A DNA stretch of 58,610 bases from an uncultured Oscillospiraceae bacterium (GTDB lineage Bacteria; Bacillota; Clostridia; Oscillospirales; Ruminococcaceae), in contig CAJUSD010000019.1 in the NCBI GenBank assembly GCA_910589145.1, positions 1 through 58,610 on the forward strand, given 5' to 3'. The notes under the pieces are model-generated. The model had not been told where the DNA came from. It did no database searches and saw only the letters and a program-made list of their open reading frames with translations. Position numbers and translations under genes: made by a program. Within the stretch, counting starts at the first letter, position 1. Each line of letters begins with the position of its first letter. Positions 1 to 8,159 of the stretch are shown in pieces.

Positions 1-261
1 TATACTTCGGCGGATTCCTTTAAGTATTGTTCTCGAATCATACATAAAGAATTGCTTCTTGCCTTTGATTATCATTCTCTGCGGCATACCCATGCCACGA
101 TTCTGATTGAATCCGGCGCAGATGTAAAAGACGTTCAAACCAGACTGGGGCACACCAATATCCAAACAACCCTGCAAACCTATGTACACGATACAGAGAC
201 CATGGCATCACGATCAGTAGATATTTTTGAAAATGCCACTATGCAGAAAAGGCTTTCATAA
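1..261 (+). CDS. Tyrosine recombinase (phage/ICE-type integrase), C-terminal fragment
   Basis: The reading frame is open from the first base of the window, so only the last 86 codons are seen. The catalytic end of a tyrosine recombinase is clear: HSLRHTHAT supplies the conserved H-x-x-R, LGHTNIQTT the second conserved histidine region, and TYVHDT the nucleophilic tyrosine. The upstream catalytic Arg and Lys lie outside the window. The gene points toward the 3' end of the convergent rlmD/rumA-type gene and ends in a strong terminator. I infer that this is the integrase end of an integrative element or its remnant. Whether an intact element lies to the left cannot be judged here. Confidence 0.9.
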   Translation, partial: YTSADSFKYCSRIIHKELLLAFDYHSLRHTHATILIESGADVKDVQTRLGHTNIQTTLQTYVHDTETMASRSVDIFENATMQKRLS

Positions 262-269
262 CAAAAAAA

Positions 270-307
270 GGGATGAACCGAAAGTTCAACGGTTTATCCC
301 TTTTTTT
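270..307 (+). terminator. Rho-independent terminator of the integrase
   Basis: Stem GGGATGAACCG (270-280) pairs with CGGTTTATCCC (290-300) with a single G-T wobble, across a 9-nt loop, followed by seven T (301-307). It starts nine bases after the integrase stop codon. Confidence 0.9.
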
Positions 308-334
308 GAATTCAAAATACATTTTTGAAATTAG

Positions 335-356
335 GGTGGCAAATCGGTGGCAAATC
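335..356. repeat. Tandem 11-bp direct repeat between integrase and rlmD
   Basis: GGTGGCAAATC occurs twice head to tail (335-345, 346-356) in the short space between the integrase terminator and the rlmD stop codon. Its position fits an attachment-site or recombinase arm site, but that role is only inferred. Confidence 0.5.
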
Positions 357-390
357 AACTATTTTTGTATTTTAGATTCTTAGAAAATGG

Positions 391-1560
391 TTATTTTATG
401 CGGTCTAATCGGCATATTGTTTCAACATGCTTTGTAAAAGGAAACATATCCACAGGTTGAATTTTAGATACAAAATATTCTTTTCTCCTGGTCAAAAACT
501 TTAAATCTCTTTGTAAAGTTTCTGGATTACAGGAAATATACACAATCCTTTTTGGGGATAACTCCAGCAGGGCAGATAAAAAATTTTCATCGCTTCCTGC
601 ACGGGGCGGGTCCATAAAGACTACATCTGCCTTTTGCTTCTCCTCAGCCATCCTCATTAAAAACGCCCCTGCATCATCCTGATAAAATTTAATATTACCT
701 ATAGCATTTAACTTTGCATTAGCCCCAGCGTCCTGTATTGCATCGGGATTTTGTTCCACTGCTATTACCGTTCCTGACCTGCCGCTGGCAATCAGGCCAA
801 TTGTGCCTATTCCGCAATATGCGTCTATTACCTGTTCCCGGCCTGTCAAACCTGCAAATTCAACTGCTTTCCCATATAAAACTTCCGTTTGAACTGGATT
901 GACCTGGTAAAAGGATTTAGCGCTAATTCGGAATTTTAATCCACATAATACATCTTCTATATACCCATTCCCAAAAAGCGGCTTTTCACGATCCCCCAGA
1001 ACCATACTGGTAAATCCGGGATTTATATTTTGCACCACGGTTGTTATCTCTGGATGTCTGTTCCGCAGCGCCTGTACAAACCTGTTTTTAGCTGGAAAAA
1101 TAGGAGATGTTGTTACCAGCACCACCATAACTTCCCCTGTACCAAATCCCCTCTTTACCAATACATGCCGCAATAGACCATATCCTTTATACTCATTATA
1201 AGGTGTAATATGAAAACTTTTCAGCAACTGCCGAATTGTAACAATAATTTCATCTGATTTACGGTCTTCAATCATACACCGGTCTACCGGTACAATTCGA
1301 TGTGTACTGGATTGGTAAACTCCCGATATTGTCCTTCCACTGCGATCAACAGAAAATGCCGCAGAAACTTTATTTCGATAATGGAGAGGGTTCTGCATAC
1401 CTATAATTGGTTCTGGTTTGCAAAAGCTGCCTAACAGTTTGTTTATTAAATGCTGTTTCCATTCCAGTTGTTTGGAGTACTCCATATTTTGAAGCTGGCA
1501 GCCTCCACATTTTCGATAATGTGGGCATTGATCCTTGAGCACTTCCTTTTTCTTTTCCAT
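391..1560 (-). CDS. rlmD: 23S rRNA (uracil-C5)-methyltransferase, RlmD/RumA family
   Basis: A 389-aa class I SAM-dependent methyltransferase expected to make 5-methyluridine in 23S rRNA. Near the N-terminus CPHYRKCGGC carries three of the four Fe-S cysteines; DRCMIED supplies a likely fourth. Further motifs are SFYQVNP, the SAM-binding DAYCGIGTIGL, DPPRAG, and ISCNPETLQRDL with the catalytic cysteine. The protein ends at HVETICRLDRIK, a stretch conserved in the family. It begins only about 11 residues before the first Fe-S cysteine, so the N-terminal TRAM domain found in many RlmD proteins is missing. The start ATG is preceded by GGAAGGAAG. Paralogues such as RlmCD/TrmA-like enzymes cannot be told apart without a tree, so the exact target uridine is uncertain. 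Confidence 0.88.
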   Translation of the reverse strand: MEKKKEVLKDQCPHYRKCGGCQLQNMEYSKQLEWKQHLINKLLGSFCKPEPIIGMQNPLHYRNKVSAAFSVDRSGRTISGVYQSSTHRIVPVDRCMIEDRKSDEIIVTIRQLLKSFHITPYNEYKGYGLLRHVLVKRGFGTGEVMVVLVTTSPIFPAKNRFVQALRNRHPEITTVVQNINPGFTSMVLGDREKPLFGNGYIEDVLCGLKFRISAKSFYQVNPVQTEVLYGKAVEFAGLTGREQVIDAYCGIGTIGLIASGRSGTVIAVEQNPDAIQDAGANAKLNAIGNIKFYQDDAGAFLMRMAEEKQKADVVFMDPPRAGSDENFLSALLELSPKRIVYISCNPETLQRDLKFLTRRKEYFVSKIQPVDMFPFTKHVETICRLDRIK

Positions 1561-1625
1561 CTGTTTTCTTCCTTCCGTTTACTTTCAAAAATAAACCCGG
1601 TTTTTGTTCTCCTTCAGTATAACAT

Positions 1626-1634
1626 ATTATAACA
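1626..1634 (-). promoter_or_regulatory. Extended -10 promoter of rlmD
   Basis: On the minus strand TATAAT (1626-1631) is preceded by TGT, an extended -10 element, about 66 bp upstream of the rlmD ATG. No good -35 hexamer is seen at 16-18 bp. Confidence 0.55.
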
Positions 1635-1693
1635 AAAAACAATATGGTTTTCCTAAGAAAAGCGAATTGGCGGGTATAAGCAAAGATGAGTAT

Positions 1694-1721
1694 CACCTAA
1701 AGCAGATGAAAAGGGGTTGGA
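1694..1721 (+). repeat. Partial copy of dispersed repeat family A
   Basis: The stretch CACCTAAAGCAGATGAAAA followed by a GG-rich run closely resembles the ends of the copies near 5721 and 23501 (AGCGGATGAAAAAGG). Only about 25 bp are recognisable. It lies in the 315-bp space between rlmD and the lacI-family gene, which otherwise holds only the two promoters. Confidence 0.45.
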
Positions 1722-1742
1722 CCTTTTCAATGGAAAATTTAA

Positions 1743-1771
1743 TTGACACGTTTTGATAAGCCGTTTATAAT
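1743..1771 (+). promoter_or_regulatory. Consensus sigma-A promoter of the LacI-family gene
   Basis: Perfect TTGACA (1743-1748), 17-bp spacer, perfect TATAAT (1766-1771). Transcription should start near 1778, giving a leader of about 98 nt. The leader contains a small inverted repeat (TTTCCGG ... CCGGGAAA) that could be an operator or hairpin. Confidence 0.88.
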
Positions 1772-1875
1772 GGATTTATAAAAATTTAGAAAATTTATAA
1801 TATGCTAAATTTTGTTATAAAAGAATCTTTTCCGGCATTGTCCGGGAAAGGATAAGGAAAGAAGGCTGCAATCCA

Positions 1876-2907
1876 ATGGGGATAAAGGTAAAAGACTTAG
1901 CGAAGATGTTGGGCGTTTCGCCTGCAACGGTATCCCTTGCTCTAAATAATAAAGCAGGAATCAGCCAGGCAACGCGGCAGCGTATTTTTGATAAATTAAA
2001 CGAGTTGGGTTACAGCGACCGAATTCCCCTTCCTACAACTGCGGAACCGTTAAATATCCGTCTGGTTATTTATAAAAAACATGGTATTGTAGTAGCTGAT
2101 ACTCATTTTTTCTCCCAGGTGATAGAAGGGATTAATTTAGAAACCCGCCGGCACGGATATAACCTGTTGGTTACATATCTCAGCGGGGATGATGCCAAAG
2201 AGGAGCAGCAGCGGCTTGCCTGTCTTTCACCATGTAATGGGGTGATTCTTTTGGCTACAGAAATGGAAATAGAAGACCTATCTCCCTTTCTGGAACTGGA
2301 CATTCCTGTTGTACTTTTGGATAGTTATTTTGAAAGAGTAGACGCAGACTGTGTTGTCATTAATAATGTCCAAGGCGCTGCAGAAGCGGTACGGCGTTTG
2401 CTGCAAATGGGCCATACCGAAATTGGCTATATTCACAGCAGTGTTCCTATTAATAATTTTCGTGAACGCCGGGAAGGGATGGAAAAGGCACTGCATGCTT
2501 TTGGAAGAAAATTGCCAGACGAAATGATTTTTTCGGTTGAACCTTCCATTGAAGGCGCACGGGAGGGCATGACAAAACATCTTTCTCAATTGGTCCAACT
2601 TCCAACCGCTTTTTTTGCCGATAATGATCTAATTGCGTTTGGAGCAGCTCAGGCAATTCGGGAGGCTGGCCTGCGGATTCCAGAGGATGTCTCCCTCATT
2701 GGCTTTGATGATATGCCAATTGCTGAAATAATGGAGCCGCATCTTTCCACAATCTATGTTCCGAAACAGCGGTTAGGGATGCTGGCGGTTGAACGACTCA
2801 TCAGCCAAATGAATGGGGGGACGGATGAGTTTGTTAAGATTGAGGTCAAAACGCGTCTGGTATCCCGAAAAAGCACTGCTGCTGTTTCCTGTACAAAATT
2901 AATGTAA
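1876..2907 (+). CDS. LacI/GalR-family transcriptional regulator
   Basis: A 343-aa protein with the family's two-domain layout. The N-terminal helix-turn-helix is KVKDLAKMLGVSPATVSLAL, followed by the hinge helix (residues ~3-50). A periplasmic-binding-protein-like effector domain fills the rest, ending in GFDDMPIAEIMEPHLSTI and KTRLVSRKS, typical of sugar-responsive members. The ATG follows GGAAAGAAGG. It lies upstream of an aldo/keto reductase and a MATE gene on the same strand, but a 230-bp inverted-repeat element separates it from them. The effector and operator are unknown; local autoregulation is plausible. Confidence 0.93.
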   Translation: MGIKVKDLAKMLGVSPATVSLALNNKAGISQATRQRIFDKLNELGYSDRIPLPTTAEPLNIRLVIYKKHGIVVADTHFFSQVIEGINLETRRHGYNLLVTYLSGDDAKEEQQRLACLSPCNGVILLATEMEIEDLSPFLELDIPVVLLDSYFERVDADCVVINNVQGAAEAVRRLLQMGHTEIGYIHSSVPINNFRERREGMEKALHAFGRKLPDEMIFSVEPSIEGAREGMTKHLSQLVQLPTAFFADNDLIAFGAAQAIREAGLRIPEDVSLIGFDDMPIAEIMEPHLSTIYVPKQRLGMLAVERLISQMNGGTDEFVKIEVKTRLVSRKSTAAVSCTKLM

Positions 2908-2918
2908 ACGGCTTTTAT

Positions 2919-3149
2919 TACCTTTGCTTGACAAGGGAAAACATGGTTTTTGGGGTCGGCAAAGGAGAACGCTGATATAACAGAGCAAAAAACGGTGCCA
3001 AAAACTTCGAAGGATCCAAAAGCAGTTCTGACAGCGGAGCTGCAAGGCGTGGAGGCGAAGACAGGCTGCCGCCTGGCGAGCCTTCACAACGACGCAGATG
3101 CGTCGTCAGAACTGCTTTTAGGCGTGTTGGCCCTTGTCAAACAAAGGTA
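2919..3149. repeat. MITE-like element with nested inverted repeats
   Basis: Outer arms of 19 bp (2919-2937 and 3131-3149) match as inverted repeats with one mismatch; the core of each is TTGACAAGGG or its complement. Inside, a second arm pair (AAAAGCAGTTCTGAC near 3018 and its complement near 3108) is also inverted. The interior has no convincing gene: the in-frame stretch over 2950-3150 shows no recognisable domain. The right end abuts the AAGGAGG ribosome binding site of the following gene. Size and structure suggest a non-autonomous mobile element or a large hairpin. Confidence 0.7.
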
Positions 3150-3162
3150 AGGAGGATAGATT

Positions 3163-4122
3163 ATGCAATTTTATCAATTTCGCGGGCCGGGGAATTCGGC
3201 CTTTTCTGTTTCTAAAATTGTGATGGGCAGTTATGGAATGGGAGATGAAAAAAGTACATCTTTGTCCTATTCTCTTTTGGACTATTATATTTCCCAGGGC
3301 GGCAACTGTATTGACACTGCACGCAGATATGGATTTGGTATTAGCGAGCAGACGATCGGCCAGTGGATGCAGCAGCGTAAAAACCGAAACCATCTATTTA
3401 TTTGTTCAAAAGGCGGGCATCCGCCCAAGGAGGACATCCACATTTCACGTCTAAGCCGAAAGGAAATTGACAGTGACTTAGAAGAAAGTCTCCGCGATCT
3501 GGGAACCGATCATATTGACCTTTACTTTCTGCACCGCGATGACATTTCCCGTCCTGTTTCTGACATTATGGAAACCCTTGACCGGCATATTAGAAGTGGA
3601 AAGCTCCTTGCCATTGGCGCATCTAACTGGAGCACAGAACGAATTGAACAGGCTAATCGCTTTGCGGCGGAAAACGGCCTTACACCTTTTTCCGCCAGTC
3701 AAATCCAATATAGCCTTGCTGAAGCTACGCCTGAGATGCTTCATGATGATACCTTGCAGACAATGAATTCAAAAGCATATCAATGGTATTTAAAAGAGCA
3801 GATGCCTGTTTTTTCTTTTTCCTCCCAATGCAGCGGCTTTTTCCCCCGATATCTGGCTCATGGTAACAGGGAAATAGATCCTAAGCTACATAAATGGGCA
3901 AAGTATCTTACTTCAAAGAATCAACAAAGGACTGCCCGTTTGGCACATTTGAGCCAAGAGACAGGGCATTCTGTTTCAGCGCTGGTACTGGCGTTTCTCA
4001 CGAACAATCAGTTTCCTACCCTCCCCATTATTGGATGTGGTACCTTGGAAACTCTTCAGGACAGTTTATCCGCCCCAGATTTGATTCTTTCTTCAGAACA
4101 GATTGCTTTTCTGGAAGGATAG
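3163..4122 (+). CDS. Aldo/keto reductase
   Basis: A 319-aa NAD(P)H-dependent oxidoreductase of the aldo/keto reductase fold. DTARRYGFGISEQTIGQWM carries the family's catalytic Asp and Tyr pattern; ICSKGGHPP contains the conserved Lys; HIDLYFLHRDD supplies the catalytic His region; AIGASNWS follows. The C-terminal portion (SALVLAFLTNNQFPTLPIIGCGTLETLQDSL) is the usual cofactor-binding end. The ATG follows AAGGAGG at good spacing. The physiological substrate cannot be read from sequence. The next gene on this strand encodes a MATE exporter after 166 bp, so co-transcription is possible. Confidence 0.9.
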   Translation: MQFYQFRGPGNSAFSVSKIVMGSYGMGDEKSTSLSYSLLDYYISQGGNCIDTARRYGFGISEQTIGQWMQQRKNRNHLFICSKGGHPPKEDIHISRLSRKEIDSDLEESLRDLGTDHIDLYFLHRDDISRPVSDIMETLDRHIRSGKLLAIGASNWSTERIEQANRFAAENGLTPFSASQIQYSLAEATPEMLHDDTLQTMNSKAYQWYLKEQMPVFSFSSQCSGFFPRYLAHGNREIDPKLHKWAKYLTSKNQQRTARLAHLSQETGHSVSALVLAFLTNNQFPTLPIIGCGTLETLQDSLSAPDLILSSEQIAFLEG

Positions 4123-4288
4123 TTAAAACTTGGCTTTTCTGTTCGGCTGAAGGCTACCAGAGGGTTTTTCAGGAAAGCTTTCCGGTTCCAGATCTTTTTC
4201 ATTTGCCTTTGTTGGGAATTCATCTTAGGTTGTTCTTACATATCCATCAAGTGAATTCCATATTACACTTAAAGGAAGTTTGATTTGA

Positions 4289-5680
4289 TTGTCAACTAAA
4301 AAACAAACGCCTTCTCTTTATCAAGGAAAAACCTTAACAGCAATTGTTCTCACCCTTGCATGGCCAACAATTGTAGAGCAAATTTTTCAAACGGTTGTAC
4401 AATATGTGGATTCAGCCATGGTAGGGCGTATTGGCGCGCATGCTTCCGCGGCTGTTGGTGTCACAAGCACTGCAATGTGGTTAATGAATAGTTTTTCCTT
4501 TGCCGTTGGAGTAGGTTTTCTAGCCTGCGTTTCCCGTGCAACAGGGGCTGGAGAAGTAGAAAAGGCCCGAACAATTTCTGCTCAGGCTGTATTTGTATCT
4601 CTTGCGGTAGGGGCAATAACTGGTGGAGCAGGAATTTTAATTAGCGGAGGGCTTCCACACTGGATGGGAGCGTCGCCTGAAATCTGCCCAGAAGCCAGCG
4701 CATATTTTGCAATTCTTTGCGGATCGCTTGTATTTCGGTGCCCAATCATTGTATTTGGTTCTGTCCTTCGTGCTGCCGGGGATATGCGGACCCCAATGTA
4801 TGTAAATGCTGTTACCAATATCGTCAATGTAGTTTTTAACTTTCTCCTTATCTATCCATCCCGTTCCATTACTTTGTTTGGAAAGTCTTACTTTGTGCCG
4901 GGAGCGGGAATGGGCGTAGTTGGTGCTGCATGGGGAACCGCCATAGCCTTTGTAGTTGGGATTTTGTTTATGGCTGTTGCGGTCTATCGGAATTCCCTGG
5001 TTTCTCCTGCTGGATATCCCCTCAAGCCCAATTTTGAAATTTTAAGTCGTGTTGGACGGATTTGCTTTCCCAACGTTATGCAGCGTACCGTTGTATGTTT
5101 AGGCCAGGTGGCTTTTACTGCCCTGATTACCAGCCTTGGAACGATTCCATTGGCAGCCCATTCAATTGCTATTACTGCTGAACAGGCGTTTTATATGCCT
5201 GGTTCTGGATTCCAGGCAGCGGCAACCACTCTTTCCGGGCAGGCTCTCGGTGCAGGGGATAAAGACAAAATCAAAAAAATAATTGGGGTTTCTGGACGGA
5301 TTTCTGTTATTGTACTGGCTTGTACAGGATTTTTGCTTTTCCTCTTTCCAAACTATATTATGTCTATTTTTACTCCCGACCAAGAGGTGATCCAACGCGG
5401 CGCCGAGGTACTGCGTCTTGTTTCCATTTCAGAACCGTTTTTTGGATTGACAATGGTATTGGAAGGTGCTTTTAACGGTGTTGGAGATACAAAATCTTCT
5501 TTTTATATTGCACTGGTATCTATGTGGCTTCTGCGTATCCTTCCAACATGGATTTGTGTTCATTTCCTGCACTTAGGATTAATAGCTGTATGGTGTTGTA
5601 TGGTTTTAGATGTCATTTCAAGAGCGCTCTTGTTATTAATTCGTTATCTAAAAGGAAATTGGCTGAAAAACTTAGTATAA
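4289..5680 (+). CDS. MATE-family multidrug/metabolite exporter
   Basis: A 463-aa membrane protein with about twelve hydrophobic segments and the internal duplication of MATE transporters. PTIVEQIFQTVVQYVDSAMVGRIG is the typical N-terminal signature and FGSVLRAAGDMRTPMYVN marks the end of the first half. It belongs to the DinF/NorM-like group that exports cationic compounds using a Na+ or H+ gradient. Translation probably starts at TTG 4289, 10 nt after AAGGAAG; no ATG in frame sits at a better site. Substrate unknown. Confidence 0.92.
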   Translation: MSTKKQTPSLYQGKTLTAIVLTLAWPTIVEQIFQTVVQYVDSAMVGRIGAHASAAVGVTSTAMWLMNSFSFAVGVGFLACVSRATGAGEVEKARTISAQAVFVSLAVGAITGGAGILISGGLPHWMGASPEICPEASAYFAILCGSLVFRCPIIVFGSVLRAAGDMRTPMYVNAVTNIVNVVFNFLLIYPSRSITLFGKSYFVPGAGMGVVGAAWGTAIAFVVGILFMAVAVYRNSLVSPAGYPLKPNFEILSRVGRICFPNVMQRTVVCLGQVAFTALITSLGTIPLAAHSIAITAEQAFYMPGSGFQAAATTLSGQALGAGDKDKIKKIIGVSGRISVIVLACTGFLLFLFPNYIMSIFTPDQEVIQRGAEVLRLVSISEPFFGLTMVLEGAFNGVGDTKSSFYIALVSMWLLRILPTWICVHFLHLGLIAVWCCMVLDVISRALLLLIRYLKGNWLKNLV

Positions 5681-5720
5681 ATTAAATGTGCAAATACAGT
5701 CTTCAATAAGCACTGCCTAG

Positions 5721-5815
5721 AGCGGATGAAAAAGGTTTGAAGGTTCCAGGGTTGTGCAGCAGAGCTGCACTCCTAAAAAGTTCCCTGGCCGCGCTCGCAA
5801 GCGCGAAACTCCCCT
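5721..5815. repeat. Dispersed repeat family A, copy 1
   Basis: The first 45 bp (5721-5765) match the complement of 23501-23545 at 42 positions, so the two copies are in opposite orientation. Downstream are short self-complementary pieces (GCGCTCGCAAGCGC around 5792) and the word GCGCGAAACTCC, whose complement recurs near 10357. It lies in the 377-bp space between the MATE gene and the metallopeptidase gene, which contains no gene. Confidence 0.7.
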
Positions 5816-5924
5816 GCACATACTAAAAAAGGAATAAAAGTATCCCTAAAAAGGTAAAAGAAAAAAGTACAAATAAAAAGTCCGTTTGCACAAGCAAAAT
5901 TCCTTCATGGGAAAACAAGTTTAG

Positions 5925-5995
5925 ACCTCGTAAAACATTGCGAGGGGAAATAAGAGGGCTTTTTGACCCAGCGAATTCTATATTCGCGGACGCAG
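5925..5995. repeat. Dispersed repeat family B, copy 1
   Basis: Shares with 14150-14210 the ordered words GTAAAACATT, AGGGGAAA, AAGAG and CCAGCGAATTCTA.ATTCGCG. Two hairpins are visible here: CCTCG/CGAGG around TAAAACATTG, and GCGAAT/ATTCGC around TCTAT. No coding potential. Confidence 0.65.
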
Positions 5996-6057
5996 CCGCC
6001 CAGTTAAAGCGAATATAAAAACTCCGTTTTCATCTTCAAAAGACAATATCCTTGTCA

Positions 6058-6792
6058 TCAAATAGGGCATTTTTTCATTTTTTTCCTAATCTCCGATGCT
6101 CCTGGAAGATTCTCCTCAACCAAAGCATGGAACTCTGGAGAATGATTCAAAAATATCATATGGCAAAATTCATGTACAATTGTATATTCCAGAAATTCCC
6201 GTGGTTTGGAGGATAGAAACAGACTTAACGCTATGGTTCCAGTTCGCTTGCTGTAGCTCCCCCATCGGCTCGTCATTGGTTTGATGGCAAGCCGAATTTT
6301 CTTGGCTTCAACCTGGTACTTTTCCTGAAACCATTCTGCCCAAAATTCAAAACGTTCAGGAAAAATCTTCACTGCTTCCTCTTTCCAAAGCGTATGAATA
6401 CATAGCCTTCGATGAACTTCATTATCTTCCCATAGTGACAGTTCAGCTATTTCCCCTTTTAATTTTATTCTTTCCGGTTTATCAGAAGGGATTAACTGTA
6501 TTTGAAACGGAATTTCCTTTCCCCAATATTGTAGATATTCTTTTCTCTCAGCCTGCTGCCGGGCTTCCATTCTCCTGATCGCCTGAAATATCCATTGACT
6601 GCGGCTCCACAAAAAACGCTCTATTTCCCTCATCGGGACACGCGGGCTTGCAGAAACATATAATTGGCCGTTTGAACGAATGCGAATGTTCATGTTTTTT
6701 ACTCGCTTAGGAGTAAATTGATAAACGAGCAGGCCGTAAGGAGTTTTAAGTTGACGTTGAATTGTTTTTCCAATCGGGTTTTGCCTTGCCAT
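6058..6792 (-). CDS. YgjP/DUF45-family zinc metallopeptidase-like protein
   Basis: A 244-aa soluble protein with the HExxH zinc motif as VHEFCHMIFLNHSPEF (residues ~206-221): His207 and His211 bind zinc with Glu208 as the catalytic base, and the following NHS-x-x-F is the DUF45/YgjP signature. Upstream, SRWGSYSKRTGTIALSLFL is also characteristic of the family. The biological substrate is not established. Its start lies 24 bp downstream of the EpsG-like gene on the same strand, suggesting co-transcription. Confidence 0.85.
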   Translation of the reverse strand: MARQNPIGKTIQRQLKTPYGLLVYQFTPKRVKNMNIRIRSNGQLYVSASPRVPMREIERFLWSRSQWIFQAIRRMEARQQAERKEYLQYWGKEIPFQIQLIPSDKPERIKLKGEIAELSLWEDNEVHRRLCIHTLWKEEAVKIFPERFEFWAEWFQEKYQVEAKKIRLAIKPMTSRWGSYSKRTGTIALSLFLSSKPREFLEYTIVHEFCHMIFLNHSPEFHALVEENLPGASEIRKKMKKCPI

Positions 6793-6816
6793 ATCTATCC
6801 TCCTGGAATTAATTTT

Positions 6817-7950
6817 TTATTGCCAGAAAAAACGATAGGGAACAATGCCCTGCCACTCTGGACGAAACAAATGGACGATACAAAAATAGGCCGAAGAAAC
6901 TAAAACAATAAAATAAGATTCCAAAGGATAGACCCTTTTCAAAATAAAATTGGATTTATCTTTTGGGATATTTTCCAGGGGGAACTTTTCCATTTTTACA
7001 AACGGTTCAGCCTCTCCAAGCCAAGTTAGATAGAAGATTGTAAAGTAGGGGGTAATTCTGCTTAAAATGTACATTCTCATTCCCAAAGTATAACAAAACA
7101 GACAGCATAACAGCATATAAATCTGAAAATCAGGTGTAAGCCCCTTTGCGGTTTCGCCTTCTTTTCCCTGATGAAGCAGTACACCATAGAAAAGGATAGA
7201 GAAACAAATTAGAGAATGAAACAACATTCCAAAATAGTTGGACGCTCCAAAGGCCTGGGAAAAACGATATCCTTCATAGCGATGAAGGATGATTGTTCCT
7301 AAAGTAAAAATCCAATCATATTTCCAAAAGCAAAAGGCAGTAAAAGGAATATAAAATATTAAAAACTTCTTTTTAAATGGCTTTTTATAAAAAACAAGCA
7401 TAACCAAACATACAAGGGCGGAGCGGTGAAAAAGGGAAGAGAGGAATACCCCTAAACAAAACTGTAGCCTTTTTTGATGAAAAAGTGCATCTAAAAAGTA
7501 GAGAATAATACATAAAGCAAGTATTTGCCGTATAAGGTTCATATAAACAGCCCAAAGGTTTAGAAAAAGAAAGAGAACACAGCTTAAAGCGACATTATTG
7601 GAATACATCCGTATAAACCGGTAAACAGAAAAGGCAAAAACCAGACCAGTAAAAAGAAAAAGCGTCTGTGGATGAGGAAAAAATATTCCCAATACTTTGC
7701 ACAAAGCAAAAAACCCAAATTCATAGCGTTCAGAAGTGTAATTTGTCCAGGGAGTAACTTTAATCCGAGTATATGCCTGATAAAACTGCATGGAATCATT
7801 GCCCACCTCAGGGGAACGCAGTCCCATAAAAAGAAAAACAATAAAAAAGAATAGTAAGCCAACAAATTTTCGGCTTTTATCATCACATTCTGTACGGACA
7901 GCAGAACTGAAAAGAAGGAAACTAAGTCCGAAGCATAGATAGAAAATCAT
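6817..7950 (-). CDS. EpsG-family polytopic membrane protein
   Basis: About 377 aa with eight or more hydrophobic segments. The signature FMGLRSPEVGNDSMQFYQAY near the N-terminus is that of EpsG-family proteins, found in exopolysaccharide clusters and thought to act in polymerisation or export. The frame continues upstream to a TTG at 7995, but the ATG at 7950 has a better ribosome binding site (AAAGGTG, 10 nt away) and places a hydrophobic helix directly at the N-terminus. No other polysaccharide genes adjoin it here, so its role is uncertain. Confidence 0.75.
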   Translation of the reverse strand: MIFYLCFGLSFLLFSSAVRTECDDKSRKFVGLLFFFIVFLFMGLRSPEVGNDSMQFYQAYTRIKVTPWTNYTSERYEFGFFALCKVLGIFFPHPQTLFLFTGLVFAFSVYRFIRMYSNNVALSCVLFLFLNLWAVYMNLIRQILALCIILYFLDALFHQKRLQFCLGVFLSSLFHRSALVCLVMLVFYKKPFKKKFLIFYIPFTAFCFWKYDWIFTLGTIILHRYEGYRFSQAFGASNYFGMLFHSLICFSILFYGVLLHQGKEGETAKGLTPDFQIYMLLCCLFCYTLGMRMYILSRITPYFTIFYLTWLGEAEPFVKMEKFPLENIPKDKSNFILKRVYPLESYFIVLVSSAYFCIVHLFRPEWQGIVPYRFFWQ

Positions 7951-8057
7951 ATTGGATTTACACCTTTCACTTGAAATCCAATCAAACGGATTCAACGCAA
8001 AAACGTGAACGCCGCTATTTTAATCCCATAAACAGAGACTGTCATATCCCTCGATAT

Positions 8058-8087
8058 GGAAAAACCCTGGGCTATTTGCCCAGGGTT
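8058..8087 (-). terminator. Terminator of metG
   Basis: Perfect 10-bp stem AACCCTGGGC (8063-8072) / GCCCAGGGTT (8078-8087) with a 5-nt loop. On the minus strand it is followed by a short U-run. It lies between the metG stop and the EpsG-like gene. Confidence 0.8.
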
Positions 8088-8159
8088 CCACACAGGCAGC
8101 TCTGACAACTTACTGATAAATTGTCCAACTATAATTTAAATCCTTTTTCCAGAACAGCA

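Noticed and set aside
2950..3150. Open frame of 66 codons inside the inverted-repeat element
   Set aside because: No ribosome binding site or known domain; it is a by-product of GC-rich repeat sequence.
3894..4283. Open frame overlapping the end of the aldo/keto reductase gene
   Set aside because: Mostly out-of-frame reading of a real gene, aromatic-rich and without a start site.
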